NCBI GenBank assembly: GCA_013816275.1
Contig: JACDER010000052.1
Location: 1-8,151, forward strand
Length of the DNA: 8,151 nt
Direction of reading: 5' to 3'
DNA from: Actinomycetota bacterium
GTDB lineage: Bacteria > Actinomycetota > Thermoleophilia > Gaiellales > Gaiellaceae
Part shown: in pieces, positions 1 through 6,988 of the stretch
How positions within the stretch are numbered: position 1 is the stretch's first letter
Layout of the letters: each line of letters starts with the position of its first letter
Notes under the pieces: generated by a model
What the model saw: the letters and a program-made list of their open reading frames with translations, nothing else
Databases searched by the model: none
What the model was told of the DNA's origin: nothing
Translations under genes and position numbers: made by a program

Positions 1-14
1 AATGGATCTGAACG

Positions 15-449
15 ATGCTTCTCGGCGAATACGAGCACACGGTGGACGACAAGGGCCGGATCACGCTTCCGGCCAAGTTCCGCGAGCACTTCAGGAACGG
101 CATCGTCATCACGAAGGGGATGGACAGGTGCTTGTACGCCTATACCCCCGCCGAGTGGGACAGGCTCGTCCAGAGCCAGCTCGCGTCCCTGAACCCGTTC
201 AGCCCCGACAGCAGGAAGCTGCAACGGTTCTTCTTTTCCGGCGCCGTGGAGACGGCTCCGGACAAGCAGGGACGGGTGATGCTGCCGCCCGCGCCCGCGC
301 AGCGCGCGCAGCTCGAGCGCGACGTCGTTATCGCGGGCGTCTACGACCACCTAGAGATCTGGGACCGCTCCGCCTGGCGGGAGCAGATGAGAGAGATCGA
401 GGAGAACGTTGAGGATGCTGCCGAACGCGTCGCAGCCAAGCGCGACTGA
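15..449 (+). CDS. mraZ: Transcriptional regulator MraZ
   Basis: MraZ is a DNA-binding protein that forms ring-shaped oligomers and controls the dcw cluster by binding repeats in front of its own gene. The 144-residue product has the family's length and its duplicated SpoVT/AbrB-like fold: the first half has DDKGRITLPAKFRE (residues 11-24) and the second half has the matching DKQGRVMLPP (83-92). The N-terminus MLLGEYEHTVDDKGR is the normal MraZ start, so the ATG at 15 is secure even though no clear Shine-Dalgarno lies in the 14 bases before it. The tail after about residue 119 is charged, probably helical, and ends AAKRD. It is the first gene of the cluster here and its 3' end overlaps rsmH. 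The promoter and any MraZ operator would lie left of the window. Identity is near certain; the set of target genes is not readable from this sequence. Confidence 0.96.
   Translation: MLLGEYEHTVDDKGRITLPAKFREHFRNGIVITKGMDRCLYAYTPAEWDRLVQSQLASLNPFSPDSRKLQRFFFSGAVETAPDKQGRVMLPPAPAQRAQLERDVVIAGVYDHLEIWDRSAWREQMREIEENVEDAAERVAAKRD
399..404 (+). promoter_or_regulatory. Shine-Dalgarno of rsmH, inside mraZ
   Basis: The purine run GAGGAG lies within the mraZ coding region. It is 10 nt before the ATG at 415 but only 4 nt before the in-frame TTG at 409. This spacing favours the ATG as the rsmH start. A second GAGG (411-414) touches the ATG and is too close to act for it. Confidence 0.5.
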
Positions 450-1371
450 CCACGTCCCCGTCCTGGCGGCCGAGGTGCGTGAGCTCCTCGCCGTCCGTCC
501 GGAGGAGACGGTCGTGGACTGCACGTTCGGAGCGGGCGGTCATTCCGAGTTGCTCGCGGAGGACCTGCACGGGCGCGGGAAGCTGATCGCGATCGACGTC
601 GACCCGACCGTTCGCCCGGCGTTCGAGCGCTTCCGCCGCCACGCCGGAGTCCAGACGCGCCTCCTGCGGGGGAACTTCGCCATCGTCCTCGAGCAGCTGG
701 CGAGCAACGACGTGCAGGTCGACGCGATCCTGATCGACCTCGGCGTCTCGAGCATGCAGCTCGACCGGCCGGAGCGCGGCTTCTCGTATGCGTCCGACGC
801 GCCGCTCGACATGCGCATGGATCCGTCGGCCCCGCTGTCCGCACGCGAGCTGGTCAACGAGTCCGACGAGCGCGACCTCGCGAACATCTTCCGGCGGTTC
901 GGCGAGGAGCGCTACGCCACGCAGATCGCGCGCGCGATCGGCCGCAAGCGGCGCGAGCATCCGATCGCGCGAACCGGAGAGCTGGTGGAGATCATCAAGC
1001 GCGCGATTCCCACGCCCGCGAGATTCGGGGACGGCCACCCGGCCAGACGCGTCTTTCAGGCCTTGCGGATTGCGGTCAACGACGAGCTCGGCGCGCTCGA
1101 GTCGGCGCTTCCGGATGCGGTGCGGATGCTCCGGCCGGGCGGCCGGCTCGCCGTGATCAGCTTTCACTCGCTCGAGGACCGGATCGTCAAGCGGTTTCTG
1201 CGCGAACAGGCCCGCGGCTGCATCTGCCCGCCCGACTTCCCCATCTGCGTCTGCGGGAACGAGCCTGTCGTGCGAGAGCTGACGCGGAAGGCCGTCCGGC
1301 CCGGCGCGGCCGAGCTGGCCGCGAACCCGCGTGCTTCGTCGGCTCGACTGAGAGCGGCGGTCAAGGTTTGA
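415..1371 (+). CDS. rsmH: 16S rRNA (cytosine(1402)-N(4))-methyltransferase RsmH
   Basis: RsmH (MraW) uses S-adenosylmethionine to methylate N4 of C1402 in the decoding centre of 16S rRNA. Numbering from the ATG at 415 (318 aa), the product shows the SAM-binding motif DCTFGAGGHS (35-44), the acidic strand end AIDVDP (59-64), the family signature LIDLGVSSMQLDRPERGFSY (106-125), PLDMRMD (130-136), a helical insert with FRRFGEERYA (159-168), FQALRIAVNDEL (214-225) and the C-terminal GGRLAVISFHSLEDRIVKRF (242-261). A four-cysteine pattern, CIC...CVC (269-280), follows; it occurs in many RsmH proteins outside the E. coli type. Length is normal. The start is a choice between TTG 409 and ATG 415; I prefer ATG for codon and Shine-Dalgarno spacing. 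The gene overlaps the end of mraZ by 35 nt, and its stop TGA overlaps the ftsL start in a TTGA arrangement, pointing to coupled translation. Confidence 0.96.
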   Translation: MLPNASQPSATDHVPVLAAEVRELLAVRPEETVVDCTFGAGGHSELLAEDLHGRGKLIAIDVDPTVRPAFERFRRHAGVQTRLLRGNFAIVLEQLASNDVQVDAILIDLGVSSMQLDRPERGFSYASDAPLDMRMDPSAPLSARELVNESDERDLANIFRRFGEERYATQIARAIGRKRREHPIARTGELVEIIKRAIPTPARFGDGHPARRVFQALRIAVNDELGALESALPDAVRMLRPGGRLAVISFHSLEDRIVKRFLREQARGCICPPDFPICVCGNEPVVRELTRKAVRPGAAELAANPRASSARLRAAVKV

Positions 1372-1658
1372 AGCGGCCGAAGCGGCGGTCCCGCCTCACC
1401 GGCGGAGTGATCTGGATCGCGCTGATCGCGGTCCTGCTCGCGGGCGTCGTGGCGCTGAACGTCGCCGTCCTCCAGCTCAACATGCGCTACGACAAGCTCG
1501 GGCGGACGAAGGTCGACCTCGTAGCGCAGAACGCCGACCTCGAGTCGCAGCTCTCGAGCGCCGCGGCGACACAGCGCATCCAACAGCAGGCGCGCGCTCA
1601 GCTCGGGCTCGTCGCAGCCGACCCGGGCACGACCAGGTACATCCAGCTCGACCACTAG
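1368..1658 (+). CDS. ftsL: Cell division protein FtsL (FtsL/DivIC-like)
   Basis: This is a small bitopic membrane protein of 96 residues. It has a basic cytoplasmic start (KRPKRRSR, 2-9), one transmembrane helix (about 13-35) and an extracytoplasmic part that looks like a coiled coil (about 38-75, with LVAQNADLESQLSSAAA). It ends with QARAQLGLVAADPGTTRYIQL, matching the FtsL/DivIC pattern of a leucine-glycine turn followed by a short strand. FtsL pairs with FtsB/DivIC and FtsQ and activates FtsW-FtsI in the divisome. Sequence conservation in this family is poor, so the call rests on topology, size and its invariant place between rsmH and ftsI. The TTG start at 1368 overlaps the rsmH stop by 4 nt. 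No upstream alternative exists, and the next in-frame start (GTG 1407) would cut into the transmembrane helix. The Shine-Dalgarno is weak, so translation probably depends on ribosomes finishing rsmH. Confidence 0.85.
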   Translation: MKRPKRRSRLTGGVIWIALIAVLLAGVVALNVAVLQLNMRYDKLGRTKVDLVAQNADLESQLSSAAATQRIQQQARAQLGLVAADPGTTRYIQLDH

Positions 1659-1668
1659 GGCCTGAGGT

Positions 1669-3336
1669 ATGGCACGGGGCGCGAACCGGCGGATCAGAAT
1701 CCTCCTCTTCGTATTCACGCTCGTCTTCGTGCTCACGCTCGGCCGGGCGATGTGGCTCCAGAGCGTGCGCGCGCAGTCGCTCGGCAAGCTCGCGTCCGGG
1801 CAGCAGCAGCAGACGGTCACCACGCCCGCCCGCCGCGGGACGATCTACGACCGGCGAGGCCTCCAGCTCGCGATCGGCGAGCAGGCGACGACGGTCTACG
1901 CGGATCCGCGGCAGGTGACGGAGCCGGAGGTCGTGGCACGCGCGGTGGGACGCGAGCTCTCGCTCGATCCCGACGAGATCTACCGCACGATCGCCGATCG
2001 GTCGAAGGGATTCGTCTACGTGGCGCGGCAGGCCGACCCCAAGGCCGCGGCGCGGCTCCAGCGTCTTCATCTGGCGGGCCTCGGGTTCTACGGGGAGGAG
2101 CGCCGCGTGTATCCGCAGGGGCGCGTCGGCGCGTCGCTGCTCGGCTACGCCGGAGTCGACAACCGGGGACTGGCGGGCCTGGAGCTGCAGCTCGACGGTC
2201 TCCTCGCGGGCCGGGCGGGCAAGCAGACCGTTGTCCGGGATCCGTTCGGGCGCGCCGTCGACGTCCTCAACTCGACGCCCGAGCGCGACGGGCAGGACGT
2301 CCACCTGACGATCGACCACGCGATCCAGGCGAATGCCCAGGCTGAGCTGTGGAGGGCGGTGCACGACTGGCACGCCAAGGGGGCGAATGTGATCGTGATG
2401 AATCCGCGAACCGGTGCGATCCTCGCGATGGCCGACGCGCCGGGGTTCGACGCGAACGACTTTTCCAAGGTCTCCGACGACCTCCATCGCAGCCGCGCCG
2501 TTACCGACACGTACGAGCCGGGATCGACCTTCAAGCTCGTCACGGTCGCGGGCGTCCTCTCGGACGGGCTGGTCGCGCCCTCGACCACGTTCACGCTCCA
2601 GCCCGAGATCCAGGTCGCCGACCGGACGATCCACGATGCCGAGGAGCGCGGCACGGTGACCTACTCGGTCCAGGAGATCCTCTCGCACTCCTCGAACGTG
2701 GGCGCGATCACGCTGGCCGAGATCCTTACGAGGCAGCAGCGGGACGTCTCGTACTGGATCTCGCGCTTCGGGTTCGGGCACAGGACGGGGATCGATTTCC
2801 CGGGGGAGAGCGTGGGGATCGTCCTTCCGCCCTCCGACTGGACCGGAGCGACGATCGGGAACGTGCCGATCGGGCACGGGATCGCGGTCACGCCCATGCA
2901 GATGGCGGCCGCCTACGCGGCGATCGCGAACGGCGGGGTCTGGGTGCAGCCGCACCTCGTCGATCACGTCGGTAGCGCGCCCCGGCCGGCGCTCGAGCAC
3001 AGGCGGATCGTCTCGCGGGGCGTCGCGACGGAGCTCACCAAGATGCTCAGGGACGTTGTGATCGAGGGGACGGGGACGAAGGCGGAGATCCCCGGCTACC
3101 AGGTCGCGGGCAAGACCGGGACGGCCGCAATCCCGCTGCCGACCGGCGGCTACTCGGACCAGAAGTACGTCGCCTCGTTCGTCGGCTACGTCCCGGCCGG
3201 TAATCCGCAGCTCCTGATCCTCGTCACGGTCAACGAGCCGCAGGGCGCGATCTTCGGCGGGATGGTCGCAGCGCCGGTCTTCCAGGCGATCGCCAAGTTC
3301 GACCTGCAGTATCTGGGGATCCTCCCCCACCAGTAG
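1669..3336 (+). CDS. ftsI: Septal peptidoglycan transpeptidase FtsI (class B PBP, PBP3-type)
   Basis: FtsI is the membrane-anchored D,D-transpeptidase that cross-links septal peptidoglycan together with FtsW, and it is a beta-lactam target. The 555-residue product has a basic start and one transmembrane helix (about 10-27). The class B dimerisation region begins with RRGTIYDRRGLQLA (55-68), and the transpeptidase domain starts near 205. All three penicillin-binding motifs are intact: STFK with catalytic Ser286 and Lys289, SSN at 341-343 and KTGT at 482-485. Other family signatures are ATIGNVPIGHGIAVTPMQ (394-411) and GGMVAAPVFQAI (530-541). The protein ends about 15 residues later with no PASTA repeats, so it is a PBP3/FtsI type and not a PBP2x/SpoVD type. 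The ATG at 1669 lies 10 nt after ftsL, with AGGG (1657-1660) 8 nt before it; a TGAGG nearer the ATG is too close. Complete and intact. Confidence 0.95.
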   Translation: MARGANRRIRILLFVFTLVFVLTLGRAMWLQSVRAQSLGKLASGQQQQTVTTPARRGTIYDRRGLQLAIGEQATTVYADPRQVTEPEVVARAVGRELSLDPDEIYRTIADRSKGFVYVARQADPKAAARLQRLHLAGLGFYGEERRVYPQGRVGASLLGYAGVDNRGLAGLELQLDGLLAGRAGKQTVVRDPFGRAVDVLNSTPERDGQDVHLTIDHAIQANAQAELWRAVHDWHAKGANVIVMNPRTGAILAMADAPGFDANDFSKVSDDLHRSRAVTDTYEPGSTFKLVTVAGVLSDGLVAPSTTFTLQPEIQVADRTIHDAEERGTVTYSVQEILSHSSNVGAITLAEILTRQQRDVSYWISRFGFGHRTGIDFPGESVGIVLPPSDWTGATIGNVPIGHGIAVTPMQMAAAYAAIANGGVWVQPHLVDHVGSAPRPALEHRRIVSRGVATELTKMLRDVVIEGTGTKAEIPGYQVAGKTGTAAIPLPTGGYSDQKYVASFVGYVPAGNPQLLILVTVNEPQGAIFGGMVAAPVFQAIAKFDLQYLGILPHQ

Positions 3337-3348
3337 ACTCGGGCTGCG

Positions 3349-4743
3349 ATGAACCTCGATGGTTTCATCGCGGCACTCGCACCAACGGAGGTCGTCGGCG
3401 TCGCGCCGGTCGAGGTTTGCGACCTCGCGTACGACGCTCGCACGGTCGCCCCGGGGGCCCTCTTCTTCGCGGTGCCGGGCACTCGGGCGGACGGTCACGA
3501 TTTCGCGCCCGACGCGGTGGAGCGCGGTGCCGTCGCGCTCGTGGTCGAACGGCCGCTCGATGTGCCGGTGCCGCAGCTCGTCGTGGCGGACGCTCGGGTG
3601 GCGATGGCGGTCGGCGCGGACGAGTTCTTCGGCCGTCCCAGCGAGGAACTGGTGGTGGCCGGAGTAACGGGCACGAACGGGAAGACGACGACGTCCTTCC
3701 TGCTCTCTGCGATCCTCGAGACCGCCGGACTGCGGCCGGGCCTGCTGGGCACGGTCGAGTGCCGCGTCGGAGGAGAGCGGCGGCCGGCGATCCGGACGAC
3801 GCCGGAGGCGATCGACGTCCAGCGGACGCTCCGCGAGATGCTTGACGCGGGCGACCGCAGCTGCGTCATGGAAGCGACCTCGCACGGCTCCGAGCTGCAC
3901 CGCCTCGACCGCATCCGCTTCGACGTGCTCGTGTTCACGAACCTGACCCAGGACCACCTCGATTTCCACGGAACGATGGAGCGCTACTTCGAGGCCAAGC
4001 GGCGCCTCTTCCTCGAGGGACGGCCTCCGGCGGCGATCAACGTCGGCGACGACTGGGGGCGGCGGCTCGCGGCCGACCGGCCGGACGCGCTCACGTTCGG
4101 GTTCGCACCCGACGCCGAGGTAGGCCCGGACGCGCTCGCAGGTGTCGACTTCAGGCTTCGGGGCCGCTTCAACGTCGAGAACGCGCTGGGCGCACTCGCC
4201 GCGTCGCGCCTGCTCGGAATCGAGCCCGAGGCGGCGGTGCGGGGGCTCGAGGCCGTGCCGGGCGTGCCGGGCCGTTTCGAGTCGGTGGACGAGGGGCAGC
4301 CCTTCGAGGTCGTCGTCGACTACTCGCACACGCCGGACTCGCTCGAGAATGTCCTGCGCGCCGCGCGCGAGCTGACCGAGGGGCGGGTGATCTGCGTCTT
4401 CGGCTGCGGCGGCGACCGCGACCGCGGCAAGCGGCCGGTGATGGGCGGGATCGCCTCCCGGCTGGCGGACGTCCCGATCGTCACGTCGGACAACCCGCGC
4501 AGCGAGGATCCGCTTGCGATCATCGAGGAGATCGTGACCGGAATGGAGCCCGGCGCCGAGGTCGACCCGGACCGGCGGAGCGCAATCGCCCGCGCGGTCG
4601 AGCTCGCCGGACCGGGGGACGTCGTTGTGATCGCCGGCAAGGGCCATGAGCAGGGGCAGGAGTTCCAAGAGGGCCGCAAGGTGCCCTTCGACGACCGCGA
4701 GGTCGCGCGGGAGGCGCTGCGGCGGCTGAGGGTGGGAACGTGA
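3349..4743 (+). CDS. murE: UDP-N-acetylmuramoyl-L-alanyl-D-glutamate--2,6-diaminopimelate ligase MurE
   Basis: MurE is a cytoplasmic ATP-dependent ligase that adds the third stem residue to UDP-MurNAc-L-Ala-D-Glu. The 464-residue product has the N-terminal UDP-binding domain (about 1-100, with DARTVAPGALFFAVPG at 29-44), the ATP loop GTNGKTTT (108-115), substrate-contact motif RTTPEA (149-154), MEATSHGSELHR (174-185), FTNLTQDHLDFHG (196-208) and the probable carbamylated lysine K217 in YFEAKRRLF. The C-terminal domain has DYSHTPDSLENVL (324-336), DNPRSEDP (381-388) and AGKGHEQ (429-435). DNPR and GKGHE are the meso-DAP recognition motifs known from E. coli MurE, so meso-DAP rather than L-Lys is predicted. 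Two oddities: EATSH replaces the usual EVSSH, and the segment before RGRFNVENAL (271-280) is shorter than usual. It begins 12 nt after ftsI with only a weak Shine-Dalgarno, and its TGA overlaps murF by 4 nt. Confidence 0.95.
   Translation: MNLDGFIAALAPTEVVGVAPVEVCDLAYDARTVAPGALFFAVPGTRADGHDFAPDAVERGAVALVVERPLDVPVPQLVVADARVAMAVGADEFFGRPSEELVVAGVTGTNGKTTTSFLLSAILETAGLRPGLLGTVECRVGGERRPAIRTTPEAIDVQRTLREMLDAGDRSCVMEATSHGSELHRLDRIRFDVLVFTNLTQDHLDFHGTMERYFEAKRRLFLEGRPPAAINVGDDWGRRLAADRPDALTFGFAPDAEVGPDALAGVDFRLRGRFNVENALGALAASRLLGIEPEAAVRGLEAVPGVPGRFESVDEGQPFEVVVDYSHTPDSLENVLRAARELTEGRVICVFGCGGDRDRGKRPVMGGIASRLADVPIVTSDNPRSEDPLAIIEEIVTGMEPGAEVDPDRRSAIARAVELAGPGDVVVIAGKGHEQGQEFQEGRKVPFDDREVAREALRRLRVGT
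4728..4732 (+). promoter_or_regulatory. Shine-Dalgarno of murF, inside the murE 3' end
   Basis: GAGGG lies 7 nt before the GTG at 4740 and supports this GTG, which overlaps the murE stop as GTGA, as the murF start. It sits in the last codons of murE (LRVGT). Confidence 0.55.
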
Positions 4744-5969
4744 TTCCGCTTTCCGTCGAGGAAGTGGCCGAGCTCTGTCCCGGTCGCCTCGACGTACGGC
4801 CGGGCGCAGAGACGGTGACCGGAGTCCAGGTCGACTCGCGCAGGATCGAGGACGGGGACCTCTTCGTCGCCGTCGGCGACGGCACCGTGTTCTGCGATGA
4901 CGCGCTCGCGCGAGGCGCCGCTGCGACGCTCGTCCCGGACGACGTCTTCGGGTCGCTCGCCGCGCTCGGGCGGGCCGTGCGCTCTCGTTGCAGCGCCCGC
5001 GTCGCCGCGATCACAGGCTCCTACGGAAAGACGACGACGAAGGACATCCTCGCGTCGATCTCGATCCCGCAGCGCCCAACAGTCGCGGCCGAGCGGAGCT
5101 TCAACAACGAGATCGGCGTCCCGCTCACGCTCTGCCGGCTCGAGCCCGACACCGAGATCTGCATCGTCGAGCTGGCGATGCGCGGTTTCGGGCAGATCGC
5201 CGAGCTCGCCGAGATGGCGCACCCCGACGTGGGCGTGATCGTCACGATCGGCCCGGTGCATCTCGAGAAGGTCGGCACGCTCGAAGGCGTCATCCGCGCG
5301 AAGGGGGAGCTGATCAAGGCGCTGCCGCCGGGTGGGACGGCGATCGTCCCGGCCGATTTCCCCGTCGAGCGCGACGACCTCGAGGTCGTGCGCGTCGGCG
5401 AGGACGTGCGCGTGGAGTCGTTCGACCCGCCGCACCTCCGGACGACGCTGGGCGAGGTCGAGGTCAGCTTCGCCGCTCGGCACCTCGCGGTGAACGCGCT
5501 CTGCGCGCTCGCCGCTGCGCGCGCGCTCGAGCTCGAGCTCCCGGCGAAGCTCGAGGTCGAGTTTGCGGGCTGGCGCAACCAGGAGGTCGACCTTCCCGGC
5601 GGCGGCCTGCTCATCAACGATGCGTGGAACGCGAATCCGATCTCGATGCGCGCGGCGCTCGAGCACCTCCGCGAGCGCGCGAACGGACGGCGCACCGTGG
5701 CCGTGCTCGGCGAGATGGCCGAGCTCGGCGACTACGCGGACGAGGCGCACGGGGAGGTCGCCCGCGCGATCGGGGAGACCGGCCCCGACCTCGTCATCGC
5801 GGTCGGCCCGAGCGCGCGGGTCTACGGCGGGCGCTGGGCCGCGGATCGCGACGGAGCCCTCGAGCTGCTGCGGGAGGAACTTCGGCCGGGCGACTGCGTC
5901 CTCCTCAAGGGTGCGCGCGTGCTCGAGCTCGACCAGCTGGCCGGTGAGCTGGCGCCGGTGAACGCCTGA
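4740..5969 (+). CDS. murF: UDP-N-acetylmuramoyl-tripeptide--D-alanyl-D-alanine ligase MurF
   Basis: MurF adds D-Ala-D-Ala to UDP-MurNAc-tripeptide, giving the pentapeptide used by MraY. The 409-residue product has an N-terminal substrate domain with VDSRRIEDGDLFVAV (31-45), the ATP loop ITGSYGKTTTKD (91-102), RSFNNEIGVPLTL (119-131), VELAMRGFGQIAEL (143-156), GPVHLEKVGTLEGVIRAKGE (171-190), the domain-linking RHLAVNALCALAA (247-259) and a C-terminal domain with LINDAWNANPISMRAALE (291-308), VLGEMAELG (322-330) and LLKGAR (388-393). These fit MurF, not MurC, MurD or MurE; the GSxGKTTTK loop and the NANPxSM motif are diagnostic. It is slightly shorter than E. coli MurF (about 450 aa). Minor departures are Trp in place of the usual Tyr in D-x-YNANP and KGA in place of KGS. 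The GTG start at 4740 overlaps the murE stop; the murF stop shares one base with the mraY ATG (TGATG). Confidence 0.95.
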   Translation: MIPLSVEEVAELCPGRLDVRPGAETVTGVQVDSRRIEDGDLFVAVGDGTVFCDDALARGAAATLVPDDVFGSLAALGRAVRSRCSARVAAITGSYGKTTTKDILASISIPQRPTVAAERSFNNEIGVPLTLCRLEPDTEICIVELAMRGFGQIAELAEMAHPDVGVIVTIGPVHLEKVGTLEGVIRAKGELIKALPPGGTAIVPADFPVERDDLEVVRVGEDVRVESFDPPHLRTTLGEVEVSFAARHLAVNALCALAAARALELELPAKLEVEFAGWRNQEVDLPGGGLLINDAWNANPISMRAALEHLRERANGRRTVAVLGEMAELGDYADEAHGEVARAIGETGPDLVIAVGPSARVYGGRWAADRDGALELLREELRPGDCVLLKGARVLELDQLAGELAPVNA

Positions 5970-6988
5970 TGGTTCGAGTCCTCGTCGCCGCCGTGATCGC
6001 GATGCTGATCGCGATCATCCTCGGCCCGCGGTTCATCGCGTTCCTGCGACGCAACGCGTTCGGGCAGCACATCCGCGAGGACGGGCCCGAGCACCACGTC
6101 GTCAAGCAGGGGACGCCGGTGATGGGCGGAGTGCTGATCATGATCGCCGCGTCCGTCGGGTTCCTCGCGATGAGCCGGTACACGCTCCCCGCGCTCACGG
6201 TCTTCGGCGTGACGCTGGCCTGCGCCACGATCGGATTTGTGGACGACTTCATCAAGCTGACGCACCGGCGCTCGCTCGGCCTGTCGGGACGCTGGAAACT
6301 GCTCCTGCTCGCAGGTGTGACGGTTGGGCTCGGCTTCGCCGTCCACGACGAGCACTTCCGGACGAACGTCTATTTCCCGATCGTCGACGTCCGTCCGAAC
6401 CTCTGGTGGTTCTGGTACCTGCTCATCTTCCTGATGCTCGCCGGCGCGGCGAACGGAGTGAACCTGACCGACGGCATCGACGGCCTGGCGGCGGGCACCG
6501 GGATCATCGCGCTCGTCTGCTTCACCGCGATCAACGTCCTGACCTACATCCGGACGGGCAGCGGCGACCCGAATTCGCTCGATCTCGCGATCCTCGGAGG
6601 CGCGCTCGCGGGAGCGTCGATCGGCTTCTTATGGTTCAACGCCTTCCCGGCGGAGGTGTTCATGGGCGACACGGGCTCGATGGGGATCGGCGGCGCGCTC
6701 GGGGCCTTCGCCGTCTTCTCGAAGACCGAGGTGCTGCTCCTCGTCGTCGGCGGGATCTTCCTGATCGAAGCGCTGTCCGTGATCCTCCAGGTGGCCACGT
6801 TCAAGTTCTGGGGGAGACGCGTCTTCCTGATGGCGCCCATTCACCACCACTTCGAGATGAAGGCGTGGTCGGAGACCAAGATCATGGTCCGCTTCTGGAT
6901 CGTGGCGGCGATCCTCGCGGCAGGCGCTTTCGCGACCTACTACCAGTACTTCTTCGACTTCCACCCCGAGCTCTTCCACAAGAAGTAA
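5969..6988 (+). CDS. mraY: Phospho-N-acetylmuramoyl-pentapeptide-transferase MraY
   Basis: MraY is the integral membrane enzyme that transfers phospho-MurNAc-pentapeptide from UDP to undecaprenyl phosphate, releasing UMP and forming lipid I on the cytoplasmic face. The 339-residue product is hydrophobic with about ten predicted membrane segments, as in the family. Signatures are KQGTPVMGG (46-54), the Mg-binding/catalytic VDDFIKL (91-97), NGVNLTDGIDGLA (162-174), FNAFPAEVFMGDTGSMGIGG (223-242, with Asp234) and the histidine motif MAPIHHHFE (288-296). These last two separate MraY from WecA/TagO relatives. The extracytoplasmic loop around 126-143 and the C-terminal tail HPELFHKK are not conserved motifs. 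The ATG at 5969 shares one base with the murF stop, and GGTGA (5957-5961), 7 nt upstream, may be its Shine-Dalgarno. The stop TAA shares a base with the murD ATG. Complete and apparently functional. Confidence 0.97.
   Translation: MVRVLVAAVIAMLIAIILGPRFIAFLRRNAFGQHIREDGPEHHVVKQGTPVMGGVLIMIAASVGFLAMSRYTLPALTVFGVTLACATIGFVDDFIKLTHRRSLGLSGRWKLLLLAGVTVGLGFAVHDEHFRTNVYFPIVDVRPNLWWFWYLLIFLMLAGAANGVNLTDGIDGLAAGTGIIALVCFTAINVLTYIRTGSGDPNSLDLAILGGALAGASIGFLWFNAFPAEVFMGDTGSMGIGGALGAFAVFSKTEVLLLVVGGIFLIEALSVILQVATFKFWGRRVFLMAPIHHHFEMKAWSETKIMVRFWIVAAILAAGAFATYYQYFFDFHPELFHKK

Noticed and set aside
1..14. Possible MraZ operator or promoter before mraZ.
   Set aside because: Only 14 bases are present, with no visible repeat or Shine-Dalgarno; the regulatory region lies outside the window.
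2..412. A 136-codon plus-strand open frame from an ATG at base 2.
   Set aside because: It overlaps mraZ in another frame and is Arg/Ala-rich without motifs, whereas the frame from 15 is a clear MraZ.
3337..3348. The gap between ftsI and murE as a possible promoter or terminator site.
   Set aside because: Only 12 nt, with no hairpin or promoter-like elements; it is too small for either and fits simple operon spacing.
1477..4668. A 1063-codon open frame on the minus strand, antisense to ftsL, ftsI and murE.
   Set aside because: It is a by-product of GC-rich codon use: the opposite frame of genes with G/C third positions rarely meets stops. Its translation is rich in Arg, Asp and Pro with no recognisable domain, and three well-supported genes occupy the other strand.
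5521..5545. A short run of CTCGAG/GAGCTC units resembling a repeat or palindrome.
   Set aside because: It simply encodes the alternating Ala-Leu-Glu-Leu-Glu-Leu stretch of MurF with the genome's preferred CTC and GAG codons.
4320..5750. A 476-codon minus-strand open frame antisense to murE and murF.
   Set aside because: Same shadow effect; low-complexity Arg/Asp/Glu-rich translation with no family motif, opposite intact Mur ligases.
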